This document shows positions 15,104-23,892 of a stretch of DNA of 64,000 nucleotides, piece after piece; the stretch's first letter is position 1; each line of letters opens with the position of its first letter. The stretch covers positions 1 to 64,000 of the IMG/VR virus record IMGVR_UViG_3300028553_000944. One strand, written 5' to 3'. A model generated the notes under the pieces. It saw nothing but the letters and a program-made list of their open reading frames with translations, searched no databases and was not told the DNA's origin. The translations under genes and the position numbers were made by a program. Origin of the DNA: a virus.

Positions 15104-17137
15104 TTACCAGGCTCGGCATGACCAATACCTTGCTTTCCATTTTGGTCCCGGATTTTCACAGTTGTGTCTTGCACGGAATGATTTGCGGCGCGCCGGGTTA
15201 GACTTCTTGATAGTCATGTTCTTGTCGCCGAAGTTTACTTTCACGACCTTACCGTCAGGCTTCTTGACATAGACTTTGCTCTTTGCAACATCGCCCTGCA
15301 TCGGCTTATTGAGGGTAACCTTTCGTCCTTGATATTCTGCTTCACCCAATGATTTTCTAGGATCAACTGGCTCACCGTCTGGACCCATTACAGGTCGACC
15401 CGTATTACGGATAGAATTGAGTGTCACTCTGATTCGGTTATCGAGCGCATCGACAGCACTATCGTCGCCCTCTCGCTCTGCTTCTTGACGCATCTGAGTC
15501 AATGTGACTAGCTGTGGTTCAGTCTTCATTAGCCGATCTGCTTCCATCTTATCGATACCGGCAATAGCAGCAAGCGCACCAACCACAGCACCAGCCCCTA
15601 AAAGGTTCTTACCCCATCCTTCATCGACATTGCCCGCAAGCTCGCGGGCGGCACCAACTGCCGCCGACCTGCCCAAAGCCATCAACATAGGATTTTCTTC
15701 TAAAGCGTCTCGTCCAAATGCAAGTTTCTTGATTTCATCTAGCTCGTCTTTTTTTGAAGCTGAGTAATCAAGCCCAATGTCATGTAGTTCATGAATGCGA
15801 GGAATCATACGATCAATGATCTCCTCAAAGTCATCGTCTGGATGATCTCCGTGGTCAAGAGCGACATCATCATAGATGTCTTGCAGTTTGATACGTGCCA
15901 CTTCACCGAAGTGACCCGAGATACCATCGTAAATTACTTGGAAGGGGTCATCGCTCTTTACAATCTTCGCAAAAATGTCAGAATCTTCTGCTGATTCGGA
16001 TACATCTCGCTTGACCGAAACTGTATCTTCGTCATCATAATAACCCTTTTCTAGATCGTCGATAACTTGACGAGTCCAAATGCTGATGTCGCTTGAACCG
16101 ATTTCTTCTAAGTCATTTAGGTTATCTGCTCTATCTCTAATCGCTGCCATGATTCTGACAGGACCGTACTTAGCGACAACATCTTTGTGACTGTGTAGGA
16201 TTCTATGACGAATTGCGTCTGCAACTCCTCGACTAGAACCTTCTGCTATTGCTGATTCGTCTACGTCGCGGCCGCTTCGGCTTGAGGCCGAATTGATTGG
16301 CAAAGACCTAGCGATATCAACTGCGCGTTTATAGTGGCTTACTTCCTCGTCGTCCCATGAGTTTCCTGCATCTGTGTCCCAGGTGTGTAGAGAGTTGCTA
16401 TCGCCTTTTACCATTGTAGGCCAAGCCTTAAACATGATGGCAGAGCCGCCCTTTACATGAAGAACATCGCCGTCACGAATTTCATCGGAAGTTTGCGTGA
16501 TATCATAGACTTCCCCATGACTCATATGTCTTAGGTCATGAACTTTGGGGGTTCTAGCCAACACTTTTTGTACATCAGCAGCGTCATTTTCCTTTCCCTG
16601 CTTGTCCCAATATCTATCAGCAGCGTCCCTGGCCTTTTGCATAAAGGGCAGTCTTTTATCGGGGACAGTCTCACCTCTCTTGGGCCAGGCCTTAGTCAAG
16701 TAACTGGTCAGCACTTTGTCAGATATCTCGTTAAGCTCAACTGATTCGGTGACCTTTGAAATACGTTCTATTTCATAGTTTCCCTCATTATCAGGGTGGT
16801 CGAAAAATTTATTCATCGCTTTTAGATTATTGAACTTCTTAGTAAAAGGCTTCGACTTCGGACCGTACACACCTTCTACTTTTCTTGGCTCATGATCTTT
16901 AAGACCAACTTCTTGCAAAGATTCTGTGAGCATACCATTAAAGTCTAGAAACTCTAGTGCTGCTTCGTCAAGCTGGATGATAACGCCGTCTTCTGTTAGA
17001 CCAACCACGCCGCTTTCAATGACGAAGTGTTCGTTAAGTTCCAAATCAAAACTGTCATGCAAACGCACAGTGTCATTTTCTTGGTGCTGGTTCTCAAGCT
17101 CTCTGAATAGCTTGTAAAGGTCTCTAGTATCGCTCAT
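15104..17137 (-). CDS. Large putative internal virion protein
   Basis: 677 residues from the second of two adjacent ATGs (better spacing from GGAGAG). Acidic, mostly helical; several [IL]-x-E or similar sites (MLTESLQE, VTESVELNEI, DVSESAED) would suit cutting by a prohead protease. There is a hydrophobic Ala-rich segment (LLGAGAVVGALAAIAGID) near 510-530. The last 25 residues, with SFRARHNC and WKARYWSCRAW, match the C-terminal signature seen on large head-core or internal proteins of marine T4-like phages. Enzyme activity not recognised. Confidence 0.65.
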   Translation of the reverse strand: MSDTRDLYKLFRELENQHQENDTVRLHDSFDLELNEHFVIESGVVGLTEDGVIIQLDEAALEFLDFNGMLTESLQEVGLKDHEPRKVEGVYGPKSKPFTKKFNNLKAMNKFFDHPDNEGNYEIERISKVTESVELNEISDKVLTSYLTKAWPKRGETVPDKRLPFMQKARDAADRYWDKQGKENDAADVQKVLARTPKVHDLRHMSHGEVYDITQTSDEIRDGDVLHVKGGSAIMFKAWPTMVKGDSNSLHTWDTDAGNSWDDEEVSHYKRAVDIARSLPINSASSRSGRDVDESAIAEGSSRGVADAIRHRILHSHKDVVAKYGPVRIMAAIRDRADNLNDLEEIGSSDISIWTRQVIDDLEKGYYDDEDTVSVKRDVSESAEDSDIFAKIVKSDDPFQVIYDGISGHFGEVARIKLQDIYDDVALDHGDHPDDDFEEIIDRMIPRIHELHDIGLDYSASKKDELDEIKKLAFGRDALEENPMLMALGRSAAVGAARELAGNVDEGWGKNLLGAGAVVGALAAIAGIDKMEADRLMKTEPQLVTLTQMRQEAEREGDDSAVDALDNRIRVTLNSIRNTGRPVMGPDGEPVDPRKSLGEAEYQGRKVTLNKPMQGDVAKSKVYVKKPDGKVVKVNFGDKNMTIKKSNPARRKSFRARHNCENPGPKWKARYWSCRAW

Positions 17138-17159
17138 CATGCTCTCCGAATGTATAATA

Positions 17160-17702
17160 CTATTTATCCCCGAATGTTTCTTTTAGAACATCCTCTACCA
17201 CACTAAGGTCATTCTCGTCAGCCTGATATTTGCAAGCGATGCCTCCTGCGTTATCCCATGCACGAGTGTTCACGCCATAATCATCAATCAATACGTTAGG
17301 AGTACCGTCGGGCTGCACAGCGTACTTGTATTTTTCATGTTCAAAGATAATCTCATCAGCAGGAACATTGATATGTTTTGCAAGCCATTCACGCTTGCCC
17401 TTGATGCTACCTTCGCGGTCAAAGTTCAATGGGCTGCTAAGAATACGATATCCGCCGGCATACTTCTTTGCAAGATTGAGCAGTTGATTTGCAGTAACGA
17501 AAGGGGGAATGTCACGAAAAAGATGATGTGCGTTGCTATCTTTGAAGAATGTCTCCCATTCATCTCTCGTCATTTCGTTGTAATGTTCAACATTGTGAAT
17601 TTCAGCGGCATGGTTATAGAGGTCAGCTAATACGCCGTCAAGATCCACGTATACAATCGGCTTACTTGAGTTATTATTTTTAAAGAGGTATGTTTTTTTC
17701 AT
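17160..17702 (-). CDS. HAD-family phosphatase, deoxyribonucleotidase-like
   Basis: 180 residues. HAD motif I YVDLDGVLADLYNHA at about 19-33 (nucleophile and acid Asp), motif II around RILSSP, and a late acidic motif LIDDYGVNTRAWDNAGG. The overall outline fits 5'(3')-deoxyribonucleotidases (NT5C type) that dephosphorylate dNMPs, or phage HAD enzymes of similar form. A role in nucleotide pools or DNA-end repair is inferred. An early-type promoter precedes it. Confidence 0.75.
   Translation of the reverse strand: MKKTYLFKNNNSSKPIVYVDLDGVLADLYNHAAEIHNVEHYNEMTRDEWETFFKDSNAHHLFRDIPPFVTANQLLNLAKKYAGGYRILSSPLNFDREGSIKGKREWLAKHINVPADEIIFEHEKYKYAVQPDGTPNVLIDDYGVNTRAWDNAGGIACKYQADENDLSVVEDVLKETFGDK
17161..17168 (-). 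promoter_or_regulatory. Late-type promoter GATAAATA
   Basis: GATAAATA on the minus strand overlapping the stop codon of the HAD gene, 24 bp before the GGAGAG ribosome site region of the large internal virion protein. Marks the switch from an early gene to late genes. Confidence 0.6.
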
Positions 17703-17708
17703 ATTCTA

Positions 17709-17738
17709 CACATAGCACATACAGATAGTTAAAGTCAA
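17709..17738 (-). promoter_or_regulatory. Early sigma70-type promoter
   Basis: TTGACT at 17738-17733, 18 bp spacer, TATGTG at 17714-17709, reading towards the HAD gene. The -10 is weaker than in the other early promoters of the window. Confidence 0.5.
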
Positions 17739-17747
17739 TCATTATGG

Positions 17748-17793
17748 CATAAATAAAAGTGTAGTTCGCGGGACGGGAATCCCCAACTACTCT
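17748..17793 (+). promoter_or_regulatory. Late promoter plus hairpin leader of a GIY-YIG cassette, copy 1
   Basis: CATAAATA at 17748-17755, then an inverted repeat AGTGTAGTT (17758-17766) / AACTACTCT (17785-17793), with an inner GGGAATCCC. The same arrangement occurs before three other GIY-YIG genes. A GGAG ribosome site follows. It may be a late promoter with a structured 5' leader or a DNA operator. Confidence 0.7.
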
Positions 17794-17815
17794 AACGCCT
17801 TGGAGACCGTCAGCT

Positions 17816-18379
17816 ATGACTATTTATTTGTATAAGAAGACCCACAACAAAACCGGGTTCAAATACCTCGGAAAAACCGAATCCACAAATCCGCATAGAT
17901 ACCAAGGATCAGGAACCTTATGGAAACCTCACATCAAAAAACATGGATATGATGTGACTACGGAAATCATAAAAGAATGCTCTACTAAGGAAGAAGCCAG
18001 ATATTGGGGACTACATTATAGTAGAATGTGGGACATTGTTGACAGTCCGGAATGGGCTAACTTAAGAGAAGAAGAAGGGACCGGAGGGGGAGTGGGCAAG
18101 AACAACCCGATGTTTGGCAAAAAACATACGGATGAAGTAAAAAAAGCCTCAAGTCTTCGCCGAGCAAAAACAAATGCCGCAAGAAGATGGTATCATAACG
18201 GCGTCACTAGTAAGTTTCTAACATCGTGTCCTGCAGGCTGGGTGCCTGGAAGAATCAATCAAAAACCTACTACAGCCGGAAACCGTTGGTATAATAATGG
18301 TTCTATTGCAGTTAACCGAAAAGAGAAACCAATCGGGGACGAATGGGTCTCGGGAATGCTACCAAAGACATATAGATAG
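17816..18379 (+). CDS. GIY-YIG homing-type endonuclease with NUMOD3
   Basis: 187 residues. N-terminal GIY-YIG-like nuclease (IYLYKKTHNKTGFKYLGKT, then RYQGSGT and the Glu region KEEARYWGLHYS), a NUMOD3 helix (NNPMFGKKHTDEVKK, about 99-113), and two copies of a W-Y-x-N-G ... P.GW..GR module at the C-terminus. Free-standing homing nuclease placed opposite to the neighbouring minus-strand operon and directly before the endolysin genes. Late promoter and hairpin leader upstream. Confidence 0.8.
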   Translation: MTIYLYKKTHNKTGFKYLGKTESTNPHRYQGSGTLWKPHIKKHGYDVTTEIIKECSTKEEARYWGLHYSRMWDIVDSPEWANLREEEGTGGGVGKNNPMFGKKHTDEVKKASSLRRAKTNAARRWYHNGVTSKFLTSCPAGWVPGRINQKPTTAGNRWYNNGSIAVNRKEKPIGDEWVSGMLPKTYR

Positions 18380-18397
18380 TAAAGTCAAGCCCTTTTG

Positions 18398-18405
18398 CAT
18401 AAATA
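18398..18405 (+). promoter_or_regulatory. Late-type promoter CATAAATA before the lysis genes
   Basis: CATAAATA 26 bp upstream of the endolysin ATG, with GGAAGAGAGAG in between. Fits late expression of the two endolysins. Confidence 0.6.
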
Positions 18406-18431
18406 CATTTACTGGAAGAGAGAGCAAGTGA

Positions 18432-18932
18432 ATGCCAACAAAATTAACAGAAAACTTTACATTAGAAGAAATGATTGTATCACCTACCGCTAAACGTTTA
18501 GGTTTATCAAATACTCCTACACCAGAGCATATTGAAAACATGCGTTATTGCTGTGAGAAAATTCTTGAGCCAGTACGTAAGCACTTTGGTAAGCCGATAA
18601 CAATCAACTCATCATATCGTGCACCGAAGGTTAATGCTGCTGTAGGCGGCTCAAAGACCAGTCAGCACGTTAATGGTCAAGCTATTGACTTTGAAATCAA
18701 CGGTATTTCAAACAAAATTGTAGCAGACTGGATTGCTGATAACCTAGAGTTTGACCAAATAATTTTGGAATTCTATGTCGAAGGTGACAAGAACTCAGGT
18801 TGGGTACATGCTTCTATCAAGAAAGAAGGCGGTAACCGCAAGCAGAAGTTGATCGCAAAGAAAGACGGTAAGTCAACTAAGTACTTGCCAACTAATGATT
18901 TTGATCCAAAAGACGAATGGAAAACATTCTAA
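18432..18932 (+). CDS. Peptidase M15-family endolysin
   Basis: 166 residues. Peptidase_M15_3 outline: NFTLEEMIVSPTAKRLG at the N-terminus, SYRAP (61-65), and zinc ligands His79 and Asp86 in SQHVNGQAIDFEI, with His126 in WVHAS. It should cut peptide cross-links in peptidoglycan. No signal peptide, so a holin is needed; none is obvious here. Followed after 10 bp by a GH19 enzyme, making a two-enzyme lysis cassette. Confidence 0.88.
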   Translation: MPTKLTENFTLEEMIVSPTAKRLGLSNTPTPEHIENMRYCCEKILEPVRKHFGKPITINSSYRAPKVNAAVGGSKTSQHVNGQAIDFEINGISNKIVADWIADNLEFDQIILEFYVEGDKNSGWVHASIKKEGGNRKQKLIAKKDGKSTKYLPTNDFDPKDEWKTF

Positions 18933-18942
18933 GGAGAGTTAA

Positions 18943-19569
18943 ATGAGTTTGATACATCTTCAAGAAAAAGTAGGTGTTACCGCTGATGGAGCATTTGGTC
19001 CAGGCACACTAAAAGCTGCCGTAGCTCATTATAAGATGACGCCGATTCGTGCAGCACACTTCTTTGCACAATGTGCCCATGAGAGCGGTGAGTTCAAAGC
19101 ATTCAACGAAAATCTTAACTATGGTGCTAAGGGTCTACAAGGCACTTTTAAGAAGTATTTCCCTGATGCTGCTACTGCTGCAAAGTATGAACGCAAACCA
19201 GAAATGATTGCTAATCGTGTTTATGCAAGTCGCATGGGCAACGGTGACGAAAAGAGTGGTGACGGATGGAAATACCGTGGTCGCGGAGCTATTCAGTTGA
19301 CTGGTAAAGATAACTACCTAGCATTCTCAAAGCACATCGGTGATCCAGAGGTAATGACCAATCCTGATATCGTCGCAACCAAGTATTCTTTCGAGAGCGC
19401 AATGTTCTTCTTTGAAACAAACAAGCTATGGGCTATATGCGACAAAGGTGTAGACGATGCTACTATTCTTGCATTAACAAAACGCATCAATGGAGGTACT
19501 CACGGACTTGATGACCGCAAAGACAAAACTAAAAAGTACGCTGTAATGTTAGGTCTTACTAAGACCTAA
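18943..19569 (+). CDS. GH19-family lysozyme/chitinase-like endolysin
   Basis: 208 residues. GH19 landmarks: FFAQCAHESGEFKAFNENLNY with catalytic Glu47 in HESGEF, then WKYRGRGAIQLTGKDNY, and a late RINGG. GH19 phage enzymes cut the glycan chain of peptidoglycan. The first 20 residues (EKVGVTADGAFGPGTL) resemble a short peptidoglycan-binding repeat. AAGGAGAG ribosome site. Works with the M15 endolysin before it. Convergent with the next minus-strand gene, overlapping by 11 bp. Confidence 0.9.
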   Translation: MSLIHLQEKVGVTADGAFGPGTLKAAVAHYKMTPIRAAHFFAQCAHESGEFKAFNENLNYGAKGLQGTFKKYFPDAATAAKYERKPEMIANRVYASRMGNGDEKSGDGWKYRGRGAIQLTGKDNYLAFSKHIGDPEVMTNPDIVATKYSFESAMFFFETNKLWAICDKGVDDATILALTKRINGGTHGLDDRKDKTKKYAVMLGLTKT

Positions 19570-19828
19570 CAACCTTTTTGTCTCTGCGAACAGGTGTATA
19601 ATCTTTGCCCATGATAGGAGTTCTATCGGGCGCAATGTCATTGAAAGAGATCATGTCATCACCGTACTTGAGAGTCATGTATGACATGATCTTTTCATCG
19701 TCATTGGAAAATCCGAGTATCAAATGGTCCTTGTATCTAATCTTGTATCTGATAATCGGCTTTACTGCTACATCTTTGAGAATATCATCAAACTTATTAG
19801 ATTCTCTCTTGAACACATAGAACTTCAT
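19559..19828 (-). CDS. Unknown small protein
   Basis: 89 residues from the ATG at 19828, which overlaps the previous stop (TAATG) and has TTGGAAAA upstream. Compact mixed alpha/beta protein (MKFYVFKRESNKFDD..), basic C-terminus. Last gene of an early minus-strand operon. No family recognised. Confidence 0.5.
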   Translation of the reverse strand: MKFYVFKRESNKFDDILKDVAVKPIIRYKIRYKDHLILGFSNDDEKIMSYMTLKYGDDMISFNDIAPDRTPIMGKDYTPVRRDKKVVRS

Positions 19829-20043
19829 TACGTTTTCCAAATCATAAATGCAAAATAGTCTTTCTCGGACACGAAGTAAAACTCATATCCATAATACAAT
19901 GTATCACCATCCCAGCGTTCGTGTTCTCCGGAATACCAAAATTCAGAAACACAATTGCGTTCACACCAGTCTACGATTGTTTGTAGCTGACCAAACTCTA
20001 TTGTTATGTTAGCTTTATGGGAGGTCGGAATATCTATGGACAT
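19828..20043 (-). CDS. Conserved small phage protein
   Basis: 71 residues with aromatic-rich text (IVDWCERNCVSEFWYSGE, then LYYGYEFYFVSEKDYFAF). The W-C-E-x-N-C pattern is often seen in small phage proteins of unknown role. GGGAG precedes the ATG. Overlaps the deaminase gene by 29 bp. Confidence 0.55.
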   Translation of the reverse strand: MSIDIPTSHKANITIEFGQLQTIVDWCERNCVSEFWYSGEHERWDGDTLYYGYEFYFVSEKDYFAFMIWKT

Positions 20044-20539
20044 TTACTCCCGATATCTTCAAAAACTGTGTTCCCGATGTTGAGCGGTATTCTTCTCGGT
20101 AGTACAGATTAGAGATACCGGCTTGAAAGATCGCTTTTGCACAATCGATGCACGGGGCATGGGTGCAAAACAATGTTGCTCCCGACGAAGACTCAGTAGA
20201 TTGCGCCACTTTCATTAGGGCATTCATTTCGGAGTGAAGTGTTTCGGGTTTTGTGACCCATCTATATCTACCCTCCTCGTCTTCTAACGGATATAATTCA
20301 TCAAAGGGAGTGAGCGTCATTGGATCAATTCCAATCCAATGCGGTTTCTTATATTCCTTGTATTCACATGTGTTCGGCCATCCCGCAGGCATGCCATTCC
20401 AACCATAGGACAGAATAGTGTTTTCTTTTACTATCACGCTGCCAACTTGAAGGCGTTTGGCGTGTGACATTTGGCTTATTCTTTCGGCGATATCCATATA
20501 AAGGGATATGTATTTGTGCTTCATTTTTAAATCTTTCAT
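20015..20539 (-). CDS. dCMP deaminase-like enzyme
   Basis: 174 residues. Cytidine/deoxycytidylate deaminase fold: VGSVIVKENTILSYGWNGMP, zinc site LHSEMNAL (His, Glu) and CTHAPCIDCAKAI (two Cys). T4 gpcd is the closest functional match. The enzyme would turn dCMP into dUMP to feed dTMP synthesis, as is usual for T4-like phages. Two possible starts (20539, 20524); the longer is kept. Confidence 0.85.
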   Translation of the reverse strand: MKDLKMKHKYISLYMDIAERISQMSHAKRLQVGSVIVKENTILSYGWNGMPAGWPNTCEYKEYKKPHWIGIDPMTLTPFDELYPLEDEEGRYRWVTKPETLHSEMNALMKVAQSTESSSGATLFCTHAPCIDCAKAIFQAGISNLYYREEYRSTSGTQFLKISGVNVHRYSDLP

Positions 20540-20564
20540 TATGCTTTATGGGGTTAAAGATAAC

Positions 20565-21098
20565 CTAATCCCAAAGTGAGCGGAAATGTTTGCCGAACAG
20601 TTCTAAACCTTCTTGGATTCGTTCCTCATGCAGTTGATGTCCAACGGAATCATACCAATGATCACCGGGATTTTTGTCAACCATCTGGTAGGTGCTTTCC
20701 ATCTTTCCTGTTGTAGGATTTGGATACTGCTTGTCTGTCTTCTCCCAAGCGATATCTATCTCACCGTGATGATACTTGCTATCATAGTCACCCAATGCAA
20801 TCTGCTGAAAAGCCCAAATCATCTTGTCAAGCGTGTCGTCCCATTCATCGCATCCTTTTTGGAAGACTTCATCCTTATCTTCTTTCATGAAGTCAAATGT
20901 AGCTTGATCATGATAATCTTCTGCGCTATCATTCACAAAACTTCCAGGAGTTCCGGTCTTAGTCTGTTTTAGTTGAATGAGGGCCGGCAAAATTATCAAA
21001 GCCAAGGTGTGGTCTAGCGACCACGTATCAAACTTGTCAATTTGAATATCTATCTTCCGTTCTTTTGTACGAAGATAGCGTCCGAGACTTGCCTTCAT
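20565..21098 (-). CDS. Conserved phage protein of unknown function
   Basis: 177 residues. Includes FDTWSLDHTLALIILPALIQLKQTK, shortened here as DTWSLDHTLALIILP, and a helix DDTLDKMIWAFQQIAL. This combination is widespread in T4-like cyanophages and other marine phages, without known function. First gene of an early operon with two promoters upstream. Confidence 0.6.
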   Translation of the reverse strand: MKASLGRYLRTKERKIDIQIDKFDTWSLDHTLALIILPALIQLKQTKTGTPGSFVNDSAEDYHDQATFDFMKEDKDEVFQKGCDEWDDTLDKMIWAFQQIALGDYDSKYHHGEIDIAWEKTDKQYPNPTTGKMESTYQMVDKNPGDHWYDSVGHQLHEERIQEGLELFGKHFRSLWD

Positions 21099-21164
21099 TT
21101 TGGTTCTATTTTCTTGTTCTAAAAGTTCTCACTGCTGGCTTCGGCTCTATTACAGCGTGTTATC

Positions 21165-21193
21165 ATAATACAACCATTCAACGGTTTACACAA
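21165..21193 (-). promoter_or_regulatory. Early promoter, proximal
   Basis: TTGTGT (21193-21188), 17 bp spacer, TATTAT (21170-21165), reading into the gene at 21098. Confidence 0.5.
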
Positions 21194-21239
21194 GTAAAAC
21201 GGGTAACTAAATGTCAAGGAACTTAAGCTGACGTAGTTC

Positions 21240-21268
21240 TTTATAAGAGAAGATAGGTGTAATGTCAA
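21240..21268 (-). promoter_or_regulatory. Early sigma70-type promoter, distal
   Basis: TTGACA (21268-21263), 17 bp spacer, TATAAA (21245-21240). Near consensus. Its -35 is 10 bp from the late element of the opposite-strand GIY-YIG cassette. The remaining sequence between 21099 and 21346 holds only these promoters and that cassette leader. Confidence 0.75.
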
Positions 21269-21277
21269 TGAGAATAG

Positions 21278-21324
21278 CATAAATAAAAGTGTAGTTCGCG
21301 GATCTGGACAATCCCAACTACTCT
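21278..21324 (+). promoter_or_regulatory. Late promoter plus hairpin leader of a GIY-YIG cassette, copy 2
   Basis: CATAAATA at 21278-21285, inverted repeat AGTGTAGTT (21288-21296) / AACTACTCT (21316-21324), 19-nt middle with GGACAATCC. AGAAGGAG follows before the ATG. Confidence 0.7.
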
Positions 21325-21346
21325 AATGCTAGAAGGAGCAATCAGC

Positions 21347-22006
21347 ATGACTATTTATTTGTACAAAAAGACCCATAAGAAAACCGGCTTACAATATCTG
21401 GGAAAGACCGAAAAGGACCCATATACCTATTGCGGTTCCGGAGACAGATGGATACCTCATATCAAAAAACACGGAATTGATTTAGATACGGAAATCATTA
21501 AAGAATGTGCAACTAAAGAAGAAATGGAATACTGGGGTTCATACTACAGTGAGCTATGGAACATCGTAGAGAGTGATGATTGGGCTAATCTAAGACCGGA
21601 GACAGGTGATGGCGGTGATACGAGTAAAACGGCAAACTATCTAAAATGGCTGCCTAACCTTTCTGAAATGAACAAACTCCGAAAATGGTGGAATAATGGA
21701 GAGAAGCAAGTGTTTGCAGAGACACCTCCTGATGAAGCCTTTATCCCCGGCCGACTATCATTTAATAATGTAGGTGCAAGAATCGGCACCGATAGACAGC
21801 GAGGAAAGATTTGGGTCAACAACGATACTCACGAAATGATGATACACGGCATCGTCCCGGAAGGATACAGTAAGGGAAGGCTACCTTCCGTTAAGAAAGG
21901 TAAACCTAACTTACAAACCTCCGGAACAAAATGGTGGAACAATGGTATCAAATCTACTATGGCAAGAAACTGCCCCGGACCTGAATGGGCCCGAGGCAGA
22001 CTTTAA
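21347..22006 (+). CDS. GIY-YIG homing-type endonuclease with WNNG repeats
   Basis: 219 residues from the ATG at 21347 (AAGGAG before it). The first 90 residues closely follow the GIY-YIG gene at 17816 (MTIYLYKKTHKKTGLQYLGKTE), so the two are paralogues. Three C-terminal W.NN modules (KWWNNGEKQVF, IWVNNDTHEMM, KWWNNGIKST), each ending in a G-R-L, replace the NUMOD3 region. These modules probably bind DNA. Overlaps the convergent phosphoesterase gene by 4 bp. Confidence 0.78.
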   Translation: MTIYLYKKTHKKTGLQYLGKTEKDPYTYCGSGDRWIPHIKKHGIDLDTEIIKECATKEEMEYWGSYYSELWNIVESDDWANLRPETGDGGDTSKTANYLKWLPNLSEMNKLRKWWNNGEKQVFAETPPDEAFIPGRLSFNNVGARIGTDRQRGKIWVNNDTHEMMIHGIVPEGYSKGRLPSVKKGKPNLQTSGTKWWNNGIKSTMARNCPGPEWARGRL

Positions 22007-22887
22007 TCTCTTGACCAGTTAACCCCTTCAAACTTAGCAGGCATGTTGTCTAAATCAATATAGCGCAACTTGAAGTTAGCAGCGTCCGGGTCGTGTCCGG
22101 CATATCCGCGAGGGTTACAAGCAACAAATGTATCACCCATATAGTAGCTATGCGGGTGGTGCATGTGTCCCATAGTCCAAAGTGCGATCTGGGGGCGATC
22201 TAGGATAAACTCAGACAGATCACTGAAGTATCCGCCGTTCATCCATACATCTTTCTTGTACTTTTCATGGATACTCAAGGACGTAGGAGCGTGATGTCCA
22301 ACTACAACGTACTTCTTCACGGGGTCACTGTCAACTACATTCTTAATGTACTCTACAGTCTCTTTATGATGGACTACAGAGTCAAGTGGAGTGAACCTAG
22401 CATAGTTGCGCTGACTGTTACGAATGATTCTAAAGTCATTCATCATGCCCTTAACGACTTGCATAGTAGTAGGATCATTCTTGTTCATATCCGTCCAGAG
22501 GGTGCCACCTACGAAGGTTACACCATCAATCTCAACATGCTCTTTATCAAGGAAGTGGATATTAGGATAGTTCTTGATTTCCTCACGCAGCCAATCATAC
22601 GCATCGGGGAACCGACCATGGTAGAACTCGTGGTTGCCGCTGACGTATACCACATGATCATATTCTTGATTGACATGATGGAAGAACTCACGGTACTTAT
22701 ATGCAGCACTTTGGTTACGTCCAGGCTTCATGGCGTCTTTAGGCACAGGCTTGTCGATGGGATGATCATGCAGCGAATGGGCAACACAGATATCACCGGA
22801 CAGAATAAGGACCTTCGCACCCTCAGTGTTAGGAAGGGCGATGGGTGAAAATTCGAGGTGCAAATCACTGGCCAGGGCTAGGAGCAT
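22003..22887 (-). CDS. Calcineurin-like metallophosphoesterase
   Basis: 294 residues. All metal motifs present: SDLHLEF (Asp8, His10), LSGDI (Asp32), YVSGNHEFYHG, VVGHHAPT and MGHMHHPHSYY. Family members hydrolyse phosphomono- or diesters (DNA, nucleotides, protein phosphate); substrate unknown. Driven by an early promoter at 22932-22960. A second copy of this family at 31292 has lost every metal ligand. Confidence 0.88.
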   Translation of the reverse strand: MLLALASDLHLEFSPIALPNTEGAKVLILSGDICVAHSLHDHPIDKPVPKDAMKPGRNQSAAYKYREFFHHVNQEYDHVVYVSGNHEFYHGRFPDAYDWLREEIKNYPNIHFLDKEHVEIDGVTFVGGTLWTDMNKNDPTTMQVVKGMMNDFRIIRNSQRNYARFTPLDSVVHHKETVEYIKNVVDSDPVKKYVVVGHHAPTSLSIHEKYKKDVWMNGGYFSDLSEFILDRPQIALWTMGHMHHPHSYYMGDTFVACNPRGYAGHDPDAANFKLRYIDLDNMPAKFEGVNWSRD

Positions 22888-22931
22888 GTTCTGAAATACC
22901 TTCTTTTAATACAGTATTTGACTGTATATTT

Positions 22932-22960
22932 CTTATACACGATAACAGAAACATTGTCAA
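22932..22960 (-). promoter_or_regulatory. Early sigma70-type promoter
   Basis: TTGACA (22960-22955), 17 bp spacer, TATAAG (22937-22932), for the metallophosphoesterase gene. Confidence 0.75.
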
Positions 22961-22967
22961 GGAAAAA

Positions 22968-23014
22968 GATAAATAAAAGTGAGGATCGCGGCACTCGCAA
23001 TGCCCATCCCCTCT
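22968..23014 (+). promoter_or_regulatory. Late promoter plus hairpin leader of a GIY-YIG cassette, copy 3
   Basis: GATAAATA at 22968-22975, then arms AGTGAGGAT (22978-22986) / ATCCCCTCT (23006-23014). The stem bases differ from the other copies on both sides so that pairing is mostly kept, which is covariation. AAGGAG precedes the ATG. Confidence 0.7.
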
Positions 23015-23037
23015 AACACTGTTAAGGAGTATCAGCA

Positions 23038-23880
23038 ATGACTATTTACACTTCCGAAGCCAACCGAACACTTTATTGTGTGTACCTAACAATATACCGA
23101 GGAAATAAGCTTCCCCCGTTCTACATAGGTTCTAGCAGCGTCCGCAAAGTAGCCCGCGGCTACCGTGGATCAGTTACTAGCAAAGAATATAAGAATATTT
23201 GGCTATCCGAACTAAAACTCAATCCGCAGTTGTTTAGTAGTATTATCATAGCATCTTTTTCTACTCGCCAAGAAGCATATGACAAAGAGGACTGTATACA
23301 GCGAACATTACAAGTGATTAGGAATCCTCTGTATATCAACCGATCGTATGCGTGTGTCCGTTACGGTGGCCAGGCATGGAATAAAGGATTGGAGCTCACT
23401 GATGAGATATACAAGAAGGGCGGCCGCAGCAATAAAGGAAAGGTTAGAGGCCCGTTGACCGAAACAGTTAAAGCTAAGTTACGCGGCTCAAACCCTAAAA
23501 AATCCAATCCAGGAAGCAAAAACGGTATGTTCGGTAAGACTCATTCGGATGAATTGAAGGAAACTCAAGCAAGTGTTGCTTCTACTAGGTTTAAGGGCAA
23601 ATCATATGATGAGCTTTACGGTATAGAAAAGGCAACAGAACTAAAACAGAAACGATCTATGCAACTAAAAGGAAAAGCTCACTCCGGAAAAAACAATCCT
23701 AGAGCAAAAAGAATTATAATTGTTGACCCTTTAGGAAATGAAATAGAATGCTATGGAAATCTTAGGGATACCTGCAAAGAGCTAGAATTATCGTTCCACT
23801 TAATATATGGTGCATTGCGTTCCGGAAAGGTTTCTGAACATCCTAAAATCTACGGTTATTCTGCAAGGTATGTGGATTAA
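23038..23880 (+). CDS. GIY-YIG homing-type endonuclease with NUMOD modules
   Basis: 280 residues. GIY-YIG variant: YCVYLTIYRGNKLPPFYIGSS, RGYRGS and the acidic EAYDKED segment. Middle region has several NUMOD3-like pieces (NGMFGKTHSDELKE near 162-175; KGKAHSGKNNPRAK). C-terminus is a helix-turn-helix of the NUMOD1 type (GNLRDTCKELELSFHLIYGAL). Same leader as three other cassettes although the protein is the most diverged, so the leader moves with or is selected for this class. Ends 13 bp from a convergent gene. Confidence 0.78.
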   Translation: MTIYTSEANRTLYCVYLTIYRGNKLPPFYIGSSSVRKVARGYRGSVTSKEYKNIWLSELKLNPQLFSSIIIASFSTRQEAYDKEDCIQRTLQVIRNPLYINRSYACVRYGGQAWNKGLELTDEIYKKGGRSNKGKVRGPLTETVKAKLRGSNPKKSNPGSKNGMFGKTHSDELKETQASVASTRFKGKSYDELYGIEKATELKQKRSMQLKGKAHSGKNNPRAKRIIIVDPLGNEIECYGNLRDTCKELELSFHLIYGALRSGKVSEHPKIYGYSARYVD

Positions 23881-23892
23881 TCCTCGCCTTCA